Below, piece after piece: positions 1 to 12,565 of a stretch of DNA of 64,000 bases. How positions within the stretch are numbered: position 1 is the stretch's first letter; each line of letters starts with the position of its first letter. The notes under the pieces were generated by a model. That model saw only the letters and a program-made list of their open reading frames with translations, searched no databases and was not told the DNA's origin. A program made the position numbers and the translations under genes. The stretch is from the NCBI GenBank assembly GCA_963971405.1, contig OZ020489.1, positions 22,160,290-22,224,289 of the forward strand, read 5' to 3'. The DNA comes from Psococerastis gibbosa (taxonomy: Eukaryota > Arthropoda > Insecta > Psocodea > Psocidae).

Positions 1-2579
1 AAATTACTTTGGACCGTTTTTTATAGTTATTTCTTGCTTTTTACACATTTTTTAAAAGTTTATTTTATGCATACTGCTAACTATTGCCGTGCAGAGGGTG
101 GTGGCCGTGCGGCACGCACTTGGTGAATGGTGGTAGCTTACCATTTATATATATATAGATCAATGGGTACCACTTACAGTTCCTAACATAATTGTAGAAT
201 GCACCGATTACTCCATCTACCGAACCTTCCTTCCCAATACAGATTTCGAAAAGCGGTTTCCAACGCTACAATCCTATTTCAGCCATACCCTCCAATTTAT
301 GTGCACAGCAGCATTAGCAATCTAACAAGCTTCAATTAACTTAAAAATAACAGTAGCAAAGTCGCAATCAACCGCGACACAAACACGGTTTCAATACAAG
401 CAACGAAAAACTGTTTTGGACGGTCTTTGGGTAACCCGTTGCCCAGTGTGCTCCCGACAGCAATTTTGCCAAACGACAGACCCAACTACCCATGACATAT
501 CCATTACAACGTCTACACATCAGAAAGCGCTTTATCTTAATAAGAAGGAAAAAAACTAACTGTGCCCAGGTCCCCAGGAACATGAGCTTCAGTAGAATTC
601 TAAAAGATTGCCCTATTCCACCTATTGGGTCCATGGTTATTAATAAGCATGTTCCCTTCTTAGAATGTTTTCTCGGCATGACTTTATTTATGCTGTAATG
701 AAGTTGAAAACAGATCATAGATTTTTCTCGGTAAATATTCTAGTCGAAATACAGCGACGAAAGGTACTGCAGCTTTTGGAATATTACATGTTACATTACA
801 CTTTTCTTATGCAAATGTTCAAAATCTTCCATTTTTCTTTTTCACCTTGAGGGTGAATATTATATGAGGTGGAGTACATCTCTGACTGATGACTTATGTT
901 ATTAAGTTGTGTGAGATCGTGCCTCCTCGAGAAGATTTCGAAGGGATAACGCGGCTGCCGCTCCCGGATAAGAACTCACTCTGAAACCTAAGCCCGTGGC
1001 TTGCAAAAATCAATTTCAACAGTGTCAGTCGCTATCGCTTCATTCTAGAACTTTCTTTCTATCCGCTTTATTCGTCATATAATTGTACTGTGGGCATCTA
1101 TTGTACCTTGTATGTTCAGCAGTTCCGCGGTTTATAGATGTGTTTAGTTAATGGATATGGCTCATAAACTACGACGAGCTTACCAGACCACAGTCTTTCT
1201 GTCATGTTCATAAGCGAAACCGCGAACGCGGCATAGCATACCAGGTCTATTATATTATTGTATGTATACAAATATACAATGTATACATTGTATTACTGTT
1301 GCTGAAATAAGAATACTCTTTACATTGAGAAGGTATATCTCCCATTCTTATGCATTGGTGCATAATCACATTGGGAATAAAGCATTATTTGTTCATTGTA
1401 GTAGACATTTACGTCATCTTTGGACATAAAGCAGGCATTTTTTGGTATTTCATTGGCATTAAAGCAGGGCAACACTACAAAGGCTTCACTTTTTGCACTA
1501 TCCTTATAGGACAGAGTCTATCCTATAGACTAACATACTTAATTTGCAATCTAGAATTTAGAAAACCGGTAGAGGGGCCCCATTTTCAATCCTTGCTTAA
1601 TTTATAGTTGCCTAATATAAACAGATTCGTAAATTCATAAAGTGTGGAAAATCCGGCCCATAATAATCCAACTATTAACTAAGATAATAATTAAGTAAGT
1701 ACGGTAGAGAGCTGCCCCAAAGTAAGAATTTGCAACTTTGCAGGTAGTTCACAGAAACAAAATTAATCTCGCTTCTCGAAGGTGAACATTGCATGGGAAA
1801 AGAGGAAAGCACCGCATAAATAGACGCCCCAAAATATTTCCGGAGCATAATACATTTTAAAATCTTGTAGGCAGATTAACTGGAATATAGGAACTAGGCA
1901 AGCTATATTTAAGATAAAGTATAATTAATAACTTCATTTGCATGCCAGTATGACCTAACATCCAGAACTTTCTGCATACAAATTATGATTCTAAATTCTA
2001 CTTTTCATGCATAAATAAAACCATTTTGGCGTGTTTTTAACTCTAAACTGGGTACTTGGGCCACGTGACTTTGTCTAGGCTAGGTTTGTTCTTTCTACGG
2101 TTTCTACTGTATCCTACCTATCTCGCATTGTTGTTTCTGTTTGTCCGCCCGTCAATGTTGGTTTTGTCCGTCTATCTATCTGTCACTTCCTCACTTCACT
2201 TCTTATTCACTTCATTCAACTGCGAATTGATGTTTTTCTTTTACGGCTGTCTTAGAATTTTCGCATTATGCTCACTAACAACTTTTTTACTGTTACTGAA
2301 AGCCGATGAATTTTCAAAGAATAGGTATGCACAGTAGGCAGGTATCTACTTAATTTTTCCTTATTGATAATCACTGTGCGGTAAAGGCTACGACCTGGGG
2401 AACATAAGGCCCGCCGCATACTGAGCTCAGCACCCGCCCAGCCCATGGGATGGGTCGAGTGTCACCGCAAATTGAACCCAGTTTTCACCCAGATTTCGTG
2501 ATGTCCGCAGAGGCATTCCTATAGGAATGGTACCCACGCCCACAAAATCTGTGCGAGAAACACAAACGATCACACGCGT
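1..2579. other. No gene recognised
   Basis: AT-rich sequence with (TA)n-like words at 148-160 and near 1260-1300. Open stretches at 368-718 (-) and 2056-2337 (+) have no recognisable family and biased, low-information composition. The segment 2260-2340 has a diverged partner at 4666-4745 ('ttttcgcatta', 'aaagccga.gaattttcaaa'). Confidence 0.6.
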
Positions 2580-2815
2580 GGATCGTAACTGACTGGGTTA
2601 GCCGTGTGCTGGGTCCAATGCGCGGCAACTCATTCGATTGTGTGCGTTATTACACTTCCTACATTTTCTGGCCATGCTTCGGAGGGCATGAAAAGCAGGC
2701 GGTCCCGGGCTTTCTTCGTTGAGTGTAAGAGAGGGCTTTATAGCCCTAACTCCGCTAGGTTGGCTTAGTAATAGAACAAAAAAAGTCCTTATTTAAAGTC
2801 CTTATTTAAAGTCCT
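2580..2815 (+). repeat. tRNA-like SINE family U, long copy
   Basis: It shares 'ctacattttctggcc', 'cttcggagggcatgaaaag', 'gagggctttatagccctaac' and 'ggttggcttagtaatagaac' with the fragments at 46437 and 52960. Its end is three tandem copies of 'aaagtccttattt', a plausible retroposon tail. The tRNA-like head is diverged. Confidence 0.6.
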
Positions 2816-2929
2816 TATTACAGAACCTGCCAAGCGTGGGTTGGGCGTGTGCTGCGCGGGTGCTGGGCTCAATATACGGCGTTATTTGGAACATAATAAT
2901 AATTATATGTCATGCGCTCATTGTTAAAA

Positions 2930-3797
2930 AGATTACTCGAACATGCTTTCCAATTTATCAAAATTAGTAGATAGAGAAAATGAGTAATTTATGGTAAATA
3001 ATTTTCCTATAGCTACATTTCCGATATCTGGGGGGGGAGGGGGGGTTGCCCACCTGACGTCACTAGAGGTGAGGTAAATTCACACATTACCACACAGCAA
3101 TACTGGCAGGGCACGCAATGCATTTCAGCGTGAATTTTCTATCATTTTTTCAAAAAAACATTTTTTTGTACAAAACCAAATACTTTTGTGGAAAAGCAAC
3201 CTGTCCGGTTTCGTTACTCAATTTAAAACCTAAAACATGCCTGAAGGTAGAAATCATCGATAGAAAGGTTTCGCAGAAATATTATTTTTTATTAATTTTT
3301 CATTAAAATTTAGTCGTTTTTATTTTTGTACCCCCAGAAGTAAACTATCAAGGGGCAAGCGATCCCCTACATTTTATCAACATTAATAACAACTACAATA
3401 TATGTGAATTTAAAAGAAATCGTTGGAGCCGTTTTTGGGAAATAATTTTTTTAGACGTTTTTTTTGGAACTTTTGAGAATAAAACCCCCCGAGATTGAGT
3501 TGGCCCCAAATTAAAAAAAATTGTCCCGAGGTATGATTTTTGTGAACCTACATGCCGAATTTCATCAAAATCGACCGAGTAGTTTGCCCGGAAATTGACG
3601 CATAGACAGACAGACAGACACACAGACATACAGACAGACAGAGCGACAGACAGACAGAGCGACAGACAGACATTTCGTAAAAACCACTTTTTTCGGTTCC
3701 TGGGACCTCAAAACGTGTAAGTCCGTTGAAATCTCGGAATCGAAAATTTGGACCACCACAAAGCTTTCCTTATACTACGTATAAATTGGAAAGCAAT
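2930..3797 (+). repeat. ~850 bp repeat family A, copy 1
   Basis: From ACTCGAACATGCTTTCCAAT (15-bp inverted end TGCTTTCCAATTTAT at 2944) to ATAAATTGGAAAGCA at 3781-3795. It contains the G run, 'ccacctgacgtcact', 'cctgaaggtagaaatcat' and a long (GACA)n tract at 3603-3672. The outermost ~16 bases present in copies 3 and 4 are lacking on the left. Confidence 0.85.
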
Positions 3798-3798
3798 A

Positions 3799-3879
3799 AC
3801 TTTGTATAGTTTTACGTAATAAAATTAAATTAAAAAATACACAACCGGTTTAATTTTATTACGTAAAACTATACAAAGT
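3799..3879. repeat. Perfect inverted repeat, 31-bp arms, 19-bp loop
   Basis: The arm ACTTTGTATAGTTTTACGTA... (3799-3829) is the exact inverse of 3849-3879. The spacer is 3830-3848. It begins four bases after the end of repeat family A copy 1. Confidence 0.92.
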
Positions 3880-4853
3880 AATTTTTAGCAATGAGTGACA
3901 GCAAGTTTTACAAAGTTACTAAGGAGACTACTATGTTTACATGTCATGCGAGCCACTGGTACGACTGCTACTATAGTTGCCATAGTTTTCCTATGGAGGC
4001 CATATCCAGTCCAATGCCTACGGGATGAAAAAATCATATTTCATACAATTGATACAAAGTTTACAGTCGAAAGTTACTGTAAGTATTGTTGGTATAGGTG
4101 TATACCGGCATGTACTTACAAGTTACACCGCACAAAGCAGCTCAAGTTGTGGCATACGATATTTTATTCGATGTTACTGTTGAAAATATAGACCATATTT
4201 TCCTAACCCGCATATCATTGCACATACATGACTAACCTAACTACTAACATAAGAAAACCTCACTAACATTATAGAATAATTGACTAATGACGCTCCCTGT
4301 ATAATTAAGTCACACGCGGCAAATGTCCATGGATGGCTATAAAAATGGGAAATTTATTATCATACGATATCGTATAATATAGTAGAATTCCACAGAACTG
4401 TCTTTCATACGCCGCCAACAAACATCCTTTAATCGATTATTTTCTACTTTCCGGGAGATTATGATGAATTTAAGTGCAAGGCTTTCCGGAGCGCTGACTA
4501 CGTACCGGTGTACAGTATCTGTAGGCATGAGAGTGCGCTGGAAAGGAAAAACGCCTTAAATTTTTAAGTTCCCTTAAAACTATTTCTCTCACTTTTCAGC
4601 ATTCTCTCATCAATTTTTCACGTTTTACTGGAAATTTACTTCTCTCTAACTTTTGGATAAGATTTTTCGCATTAAGCTCAACACCAACATTTTATACAGT
4701 TAGCAAAAGCCGAGAAATTTTCAAAAAGTTAGCTACCTACTTTTAGGTACCTAATCGGCTTCGGTGGTTACGTGTTTGTATTTGTGCGAGTCTCTACACA
4801 CCATGCGATCGGAGACGTTTCGTAACTCATCGCGGGTACTAACCAACGTATAG
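3880..4853. other. No gene recognised
   Basis: AT-rich sequence. Open stretches at 3895-4191 (+) and 4337-4528 (-) show no family. The hAT-like MITE begins at 4854. Confidence 0.55.
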
Positions 4854-5147
4854 CAAGGCCGTAGCTATAGATTTGCGGGTGTAGGTAAGCTAGGCGGCTA
4901 GCTAGTCTAAGGCCCAAGGCTACCATAGTAGTGTATACTGAGCTTAATAAAGCAATAAACTGAATTTTGGTAAATACAACAAGTGGAAATATAGAAAGAA
5001 CAGAGCAAATGTATTTTTTATTAATTTAAAAACGACCTTTTGAAGGTACTGACAAAGAATGAAAGTGTACGAAAATACTTTGTGGATGATGGAATTTTTA
5101 CGACGGGGGGTCTGGACCCCCCCCCCCTACCATTAAATACGGCCTTG
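4854..5147. mobile_element. hAT-like MITE with CAAGGCCGTA ends
   Basis: It begins CAAGGCCGTAGC and ends ATACGGCCTTG, a 10-bp inverted end sharing CAAGGCCGT with the MITE at 57689. Facing G and C runs lie near its right end (5105-5127). Flanks 'caacgtatag' and 'caacatag' are only similar, so the target duplication is imperfect. Confidence 0.7.
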
Positions 5148-5531
5148 CAACATAGGTGACTGAAGAGGTCAATCGAATATATATATATTAAATTTTTTGA
5201 ATGCTATCAACCTTTTAAAACAATAACAAAACTATTTTATTTTTCTCAACTATGCGAATCCAACATGATGCGTTTTGATACCATTGGACTGTACGAAATA
5301 CCGCGAAATACACGTGAAGTATAGTCAGTGGTTCAGTCAGTTATCAAAAAGTAATTTCCGTGAAATTGAGCAATTATCGACTTGTTTTAAGTATACAGTG
5401 TGGTATAGTACATTTTAGCAAATTATATTTTGCCTGTGCATGATTGACCTAAAAAATAGCGATTCAATAACACAGAAATTTTATGGCATGTAGCCTAACC
5501 ACTAACTTTAAACCCTATAAGCATTAGCAAC

Positions 5532-5981
5532 ATGCAATTTCCCAGTACTTGCAGTTCTGCTTGGACCCCTGAAAAATTTACGGCGCAATGTTCAACCTTT
5601 ACGTTACGGTATCAAGAAAATTCAGCCGAAAGTAAAGTTTCAAAAGTGCGGAAGGCATTCATAAAGGACAGACAGACTACAAAAATTAAGATGAAAATTA
5701 TGCATGAAGAAAAGTGTAGCGGGTGGTATACAAAAGAAAAGTTTAAATTTGGCGGTTCCGACGAGGAAGTGAAGCGGCGGAAACCATTGCTGATGTCATG
5801 CAGCCCTTCCAACGACCCATTTCCTTTCTCTTACCACACAGGCTTTCCTACCCACATTTCTGGTTTTAATCTTACCCCTGATAACTCTAATGACTCTTCT
5901 TATACTATTGTGGCTAGGAATAATTATAGCTTGCCATCTAGAACTAAACAGCGAAAGACCGTAATATTATTTAAAGCATGA
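5532..5981 (+). CDS. Unidentified 149-codon open frame
   Basis: An ATG-started frame with charged, non-repetitive composition: a Lys/Arg-rich middle around KVRKAFIKDRQTTKIKMKIM, then a Ser/Pro/Asn-rich end. AATAAA follows about 35 bases after the stop (6016-6021). No family, signal peptide or membrane segment was recognised. It may be a small gene, a processed pseudogene or chance; it is the longest unexplained frame in the left arm. Confidence 0.2.
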   Translation: MQFPSTCSSAWTPEKFTAQCSTFTLRYQENSAESKVSKVRKAFIKDRQTTKIKMKIMHEEKCSGWYTKEKFKFGGSDEEVKRRKPLLMSCSPSNDPFPFSYHTGFPTHISGFNLTPDNSNDSSYTIVARNNYSLPSRTKQRKTVILFKA

Positions 5982-6021
5982 AGAATATGGTGTACTTGGT
6001 GCCCTTTAGATGAAAAATAAA

Positions 6022-9000
6022 TGCAAACTTATTTATCTTCTTTAATTTCTCATGTATTGAAATGCAGACAATCAATACAGTTTCTGTTATGATTTATGTT
6101 AATTTTAAGAGGAAGAAATATAATAAATTGACAATGGGGGAACTTTTAGAATCATTAAACTTAGAAAATGTAAAAACATAAATGTTCTATGCGGACGTAC
6201 TTATATTAGTCCGTATTCCACACGAATTTGTCATGAAAACTGGCGGAAGCAAAGGCAGCTATAGTTACTTTCATTCCCTTATGTCACGGGTTCCCGTTAG
6301 GCTTTTTTCTGCTTGTGGCAAAATACCCTGTAGCAGAGTGAAACCTTTCTAAAATTCTGATTTTTTACAGAATGTCTAAAGATGTTATTGATAATGATAT
6401 TTCTCAACTTAGCTATGCAGTACCTAATGCATAAGGCTAGAAGAAACCTTATGTGTGTGAAGAGAATTTAATTCAGGGCCAGTAATATTTCCCTGGTGTG
6501 CCGAAATACTCAGGGGCAGATATTGAAGAGTTTCCTGTGTTGTTCTGCTTAAACACTAGTTAACCTGTATCCTAAGTCGAGAGCTATTTTCGTATGTTTT
6601 CGTGAACTGACGGGAAACCGTTCGCTTTATGCGAAATTTACATAGCTTACAAAATTTCCGTTCAATGGACTATGCTTTGAGCTTTTCAGGTTGACTGGCT
6701 GAGGACATTGGCGCATAAGTAGTTATAAGTAGAATAAGTAGTTTTCCAAATCGAGCGCACTGACCTCTTTGCAGCTACTTTTCTCTTGACTTATGCAGGA
6801 TACTGCCCTAAATATTTTTTCTAATCCTACCCAACAATCTTATACACCATATATTTAACCATCAACGACATTGAAATTGGTACAGCAGCGAAATCTCCCA
6901 GCAGTATTTTTTTTAATCTCTATTATTATGCAATTTTAGTAAATCAAACTAAAATTATAATTTATGCAATAAGTCCATCCATCAATATTCCGGATTGTAG
7001 GGTCAGATTTGAATGAGAAGAAATAGTTAATAATTTGTCTTGACAGACTATAAAAATGACTTGTTTGTACCCTACTGTATCTAGTGACCGTATCAGACAA
7101 ACTTGTCTTACAATCATGAAAACTGGCTTTGGTGAAGAAGCAAGCTTTCCCAATAAAAGTATCTTATACGAATAAATCACTCGCGAACAAGTAGCTGAGG
7201 TTCCTATTACAATACTCTTCGATTTGGGATAGCTAACGACATTGGAATGAAAATAGTAGAGTCAATTCTTCTAGCCGACTATGTTAGAACACACCGACAT
7301 CCGATTACCAACATACTTGCCAACCGATATTACCGATATTTGCCGAATTTAACACCGTGACGAGTTTTCCTTCCTTTCGGCATACTATCGTCTTTAGGTC
7401 AACAGCACGTTTCCACTTTATCTTCTCATTCGTTCAGTCTTTCTAGAATGTTCCAGATTAGTATTCTACTACAGTATCAAATTCATCAGCAGGGTGACAG
7501 TTGACAGTCAGTTAAAAATGGGTTTTGTCGAGGAGCCCCATTTGGAGTAATCGCGCCCTAACGCTATCACCGATCTCCCAAAAACCAATTGGTTGATTTT
7601 CAAACAGCTTTTATTTGAACCCTTCATCCCGACATAGAAATTCGAAAAAGCTTCTCCTTTCTTTCTCATTACTTGTGTGTTTTTGGATTCGCGTAAAACA
7701 AATACTGAAAGAAGTTAGTATTTTTCAATTATAATATTTAATTCTTTATTTTCATCTTATCAACAAAGAAATTTAGAAATGGAAATTACAAATTACAATA
7801 ACCAAAGGCTATAATTAGAGTTTAACCCTAGCATTTTCCTTATTATTATTATTATTATTATTATTGAAAAAATTTAAATAGATGGGTGAGTTAAAAGGGG
7901 GTATAAAAAGATGGCTGGTCAATGGGAGTTAATAATAATAATAAAAACTGAACTTAAAATAACAAGTTAAAATAAAATAAAAATAAAAATAAAATAAAAT
8001 AAACATTATAAATAAATAACAAAAATAAATGATTATGCCTTGTTAGCAGCACTGTATGAGTCTTTTGTCCCAAATAAGCGCTAGCTTGGGGATGCGGGAT
8101 GGTATTATTATGTATTGCATTTTTGTAATATATGCTCCTTGTCCAGGGAATACTGAACAAGGAAAAGAAAGAAAAAAAGAAAGACTACTATTAAATAACC
8201 CATGCAACCCAAAGATTGGCAATGTGTATTCACGGTGAATCCGGTCCCATTATCGCTTCAAAAGTATGGGTAAGATAAACTGGACGACACTGCCATCTAC
8301 CAATGCACGGCGGTGTCTTTCTGTATTATAGTATATTCCTTACCAATTTTTTCACGCTATGCACGATGATAGGAGTGGCCCTAGGAAATCGTCGACCGTT
8401 TGCAAAGATATCAAACTATTTCTTTTTCCTGCATTTTGCTTACTAATACAAAAATGTCGGCTACTAATAATATTTGTGGTAACAAAACACCGGAGGGGAA
8501 AACCGTGGAAAACTGTATTTACGGCAATGTCCCCCCCCCTCCGCCACCCAGCGTAAAAGCTCCACTATTTCTTACTTTTTGCTTTAACTTAAATCGTGTG
8601 AAGAATTTTTTCGTATTTTTCTTGGAGAGGATTTTAGTATAAGATTTATTTCACGCTTCCAAGATGTGAATATTGCAAATAGCAATATCTTTCAGCCTCT
8701 GCATGGACATGAAACTTTCCACGGAATTTTACACACAAAAAAATAAAAAAATTAACTAGAAAATTTTGCACTATGTTGCTGATGGACAAAATAGTCTAAT
8801 CACTGTATCTCGATTTTGATATCTTTGGATAGAAGAACTTTTATAGTTGCCCCAACTGACGTTGCGCTAAGACTGGTCTACTGGGTCACTTGACCCTATC
8901 GCTTTGACCAATGCCTTGAGGTGTAACAGGGGTTGCTTAGACAATTCATGGGAAATCAGGCATCCAGAGGATTATTGTCCAGGATTTTAAACCCTAGGTC

Positions 9001-11235
9001 GCTACCCCAAAGGTTGCGGCAATGTTCACGGTTCAGATGTCCTAAGCAAACATGAAATACTCCCATCTACGAGAGTAAATTCCTTCGATAGCGTTACTCG
9101 TACAATATACGGTTTACCTGGATTTATGGGACTATTGGACACCCCATAATTAATTCTTTAACAGAATCGAATTCCACATGGTATGATGGTTGTAGATCTT
9201 CTCGTATCAATTATGACATTGTACGTCATGGAAAAATTATTCATTTACATTTGAAGACTACACGGGAATAACGATCAGGGTCCACCACAGTTAGTTTTGA
9301 GAAAACCGAAATTTATGATTTAACCTGCGTTCATTTTTCCTGTGTATAGGGAAATTTCAAACCCCTATAACTCAGTACCCTAATCGTGTGTGGCCATTTA
9401 GACTGAAGATTCTTCATGAAAAAACGCATCGATTAGTAGTAACAACAACAAAAGTATAAATTTCGGACCGTGATCGTTATACCCGTGTGATCTTCATTTT
9501 GATTTATAGGCTGTGGCACTAAAACCTATTGACCTCAGTTTTGGATCTTTTCCACCTCACCCCTATACAATAGGTTTTTTTTTAAACATTTTACCTGTGA
9601 CATTTGATTCTGTGAACCAATAAGGTTTTTCCCCATCAGCTGTCTCCTAATTCCGTGCCAATTTATTAAATTCCCCTTTTGGCTCTATCACACAAATTCC
9701 AGTCATGAATCAACCAACTATTATCGAGAATGTTGGTAATGTCTCTGCACACCTACACTGTCCCGCGCAAGCAAAACATAGCATGCTCGTAAAACTGAAG
9801 CTGAATAGAGTTGTGCAATGGCTCCACATAGGGATGAAAAGCTCTGGTCTAACATAAAAGGGGGTGATGTCGTTAAACTGAGCGTTGTTAAGGGCCATGA
9901 GAAATTTCCACTCTGCTTGAATTCATTTTAATTCTCTGCCCGCAAAATAATATAAACTTATTTGGGAAATACGTACTATCCGCGTTATTTTGACTTGTGT
10001 GGTGTGCCGGGTTTCATCTACGCTTTTCGCATTAAATGCGATAAAGAATAATAAAATTGAACTTGCTCGGTATTCTCAATATTGGTTTAATTGGGAACAT
10101 TGTGGAGAGTATTGAGAGCGTGGCCAGGCTTGCTGTTTTGTTTGTTCTCCGTGAATTATTGGGGATTGTTAGCTCTGCTCAAAAAGGTAGCGCGCAATGA
10201 GTTTAGCCTACTCAAATAAAAGTAGTAAGAGAGGCTTTTACAAAGACTTGGGTCGCTTAAATTTGATTTGCTGGTCTCCCCACATTGGACTATTGCTCCA
10301 CACATTGTATAACTTTGTCTTTTAAAATCTAAAATGTAATTAATCAACGGAAATTACAAAATAATAGGCTAGGTCAGCCTGTCAGATTCATTTGTTTTTT
10401 TTTTAAACAGGGGGTTGATGTGCTTACTATGTTTTAAAATCCTTTATGTGGAATTGTTTATGGAAACTGTTCTGAAAAACATAGAGCCGATTTGCAAGTT
10501 AAGGAAGAGGTTTCAAAATAATGTCATTTTAGCCTATTTAATTACCTGTTATTCCTCGTTTCTCAGCCATAAAGATATAAAATTGGTTTTATGAAGAATT
10601 GATAATAAATACAAGCTTCTTCAGTATACCAACTATTTAGCCCACTGATTAACTGTTCACTATGAACCAATTTTCCACTTATGCTCATTGACACGAAAAA
10701 TAATAAAAATTATACTCCTCCCAAAAATATTTGCAGTGTTTTACGAAAATTAGGTCAACTTTCTCATTGAATTATGCGAAAAATTAAAATAGTCAATACT
10801 AATGTTACTAATATGGGGTATCGGAAAACCATAATTTAAACCTTAATTGACTGTTGAATAGTGTAATGGAGGAGGTAGGAGCATGAGAGGCTGTAGACTC
10901 CCAATAAACCAAGTAATTATGCCACAGGTTGATTGATGTTCGGGTAAATTAGTAATATGGCTATGCATATACAACTCGGCTTTCTAATTAGAAGTTAATT
11001 TCATATTTTCAAAATTGCGCGAATTTTGCTGATTACTGTAGCCCACAGCTCTCCACGTAATATGCTACACATTCATAATATTTGTTAAATCATGATTAAG
11101 TTAGGTAGGTACTTGTAGTTTGAATAATTGAATATGTAATAGCTTCAAAAAAGAACGTTGTAAATATTTATATAAATATCGGGCGTAGTGGTATTGTATT
11201 ATTGAGAAATTACCAGCAGGTCTACTATGGCGATC
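6022..11235. other. 5.2 kb without a recognised gene
   Basis: AT-rich, apparently unique sequence. Low-complexity ATT and AAAT/AATAA tracts lie at 7843-7866 and 7937-8025, and a purine tract at 8160-8183. A C run at 8530-8540 precedes 'ccgccaccc'. No neuroligin exon was found here. Confidence 0.6.
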
Positions 11236-12124
11236 ATTTTTGCTTTCCAATTTATACATAGTATAAGAAAAGCTTTGTGACGGTCGAAATTTTCGATTCC
11301 GAGATTTCAACGGATTTACACGTTTTAAGATCCCAGGAACCCAAAAAAGTGGTTTTTACGAAATGTCTCTCTGTATGTCTGTGTGTCTGTCTGTCTGTCT
11401 GTCTGTCTGTTCGTCGATTTCCGGGCAAACTACTCGGTTGATTTTGATGAAATTCGGCATGTAGGTTCACAAAAAACATGCCTCGGGACCATTTTTTTTT
11501 TATATTTTGGGCTAACTCAATTTGGGGGGTTTTTATTTTCAAAAAACTTCAAAAAAACTTCTAAAAAAATTATTTCCTAAAAACGGCTCCAACGATTTCT
11601 TTTAAATTCACATATATTGTAGTTGTTGCTAATGTTGATAAAATGCGGGGGGTCGCTTGCCCCTTGATAGTTTGCTTCTGGGGGTAAAAAAATAAAAACG
11701 ACTAAATTTTAATGAAAAATTACTAAAAAATAATTTTTCTGCGACATCTTTTTACCGATGATTTCTACCTTCAGGTATGTTTTAGGTGTTAAATTGAGTG
11801 ACGAAACCGGATAGGTTGCTTTCCCAAAAAAGTATTTGGTTTTGTAAAAAAAAAAAATGTTTTTTTGAAAAAATGTATTGAAAATTCACGCTCAAATGCA
11901 TTGCGTGCCCTGCCAGTATTGCTGTGTGGTAATGTGTTGGTCTGACCTTTCTAGAATTTACCTCACCACCAGTGACGTCAGGTGGACAACCCCCCCCCCC
12001 CCCCACCCGAGATATTGGAAATTTAACCATAGGGAAATTATTTACCATGAAATTACTCATTTTCTCTATCAACTAATTTTGATAAATTGGAAAGCATGTT
12101 CGAGTAAACTCGGCCCGGCTCTTT
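11236..12124 (-). repeat. ~850 bp repeat family A, copy 2 (inverted)
   Basis: The mirror-image of the other copies: TTTTTGCTTTCCAATTTAT at 11237-11255 and ATAAATTGGAAAGCA at 12082-12096, then 'tgttcgagtaaactcgg'. The + strand here reads FRANYSVDFDEIRHVGSQK, the same stretch the other copies carry on their - strand. The (TCTG)n tract lies at 11384-11412 and the C run at 11992-12004. Confidence 0.85.
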
Positions 12125-12125
12125 A

Positions 12126-12565
12126 TCTTTGGGATTAAAATTGTAAACCAGCAGCCTGATCATGGCGATTATACCGTAATACCGGCGTTAATATAATACC
12201 ATGTCACGTGATTGTGTTAATTCAATTGTTTAAAATAAATGAACAGCAAATTTCAGAATTTTCTAAATTTAAAATCAATATATTAAAGATGATAAATAAT
12301 TTGACAAATTCTAAGGCAGAAAATAAATAGACTCAATTTGAATTTTCCGCGCTTAGCACTCCTGCGACGATTACCAACATCAAAAATTTCATATTTCTGA
12401 AATTTACAGTTCATTTATTTTAAACAATTGAATTAATACTGTCCCGTGGTATGGTATTATATTAACCCCGGTATTAAAATCACCACGATCAGGCTGCAGA
12501 TACAATCATTTTAGAATGGAAATTGCTGTTTAAAAATGTTTTGTTTACATTTTTAATCCCAAGAA
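12126..12565. mobile_element. Large foldback element with nested inverted repeats
   Basis: Outer arms: 'tttgggattaaaattgtaaac' against 'gtttacatttttaatcccaa' (one mismatch). Inner arms of about 110 bases: from GCAGCCTGATCATGG (12151) through 'ttaatataataccat' and 'ttaattcaattgtttaaaat' to about 12260. They match inversely from about 12385 to CCACGATCAGGCTGC (12497). The centre is AT-rich and non-coding. It abuts repeat family A copy 2. Confidence 0.85.

Noticed and set aside
368..718. 116-codon frame on the - strand
   Set aside because: No family, no splice or promoter support, and overlapping frames on the other strand of similar quality.
2056..2337. 93-codon hydrophobic frame
   Set aside because: Composition follows the T-rich DNA; no signal-peptide architecture or family resemblance.
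3603..3672. GACA repeats resembling a CRISPR-like array
   Set aside because: It is a 4-base microsatellite without spacers, found in every copy of one transposable repeat in a eukaryotic genome.
3393..3759. Open frames reading VCLSVCLCV-type peptides
   Set aside because: They are translations of the (GACA/TCTG)n tract and occur wherever family A has a copy.
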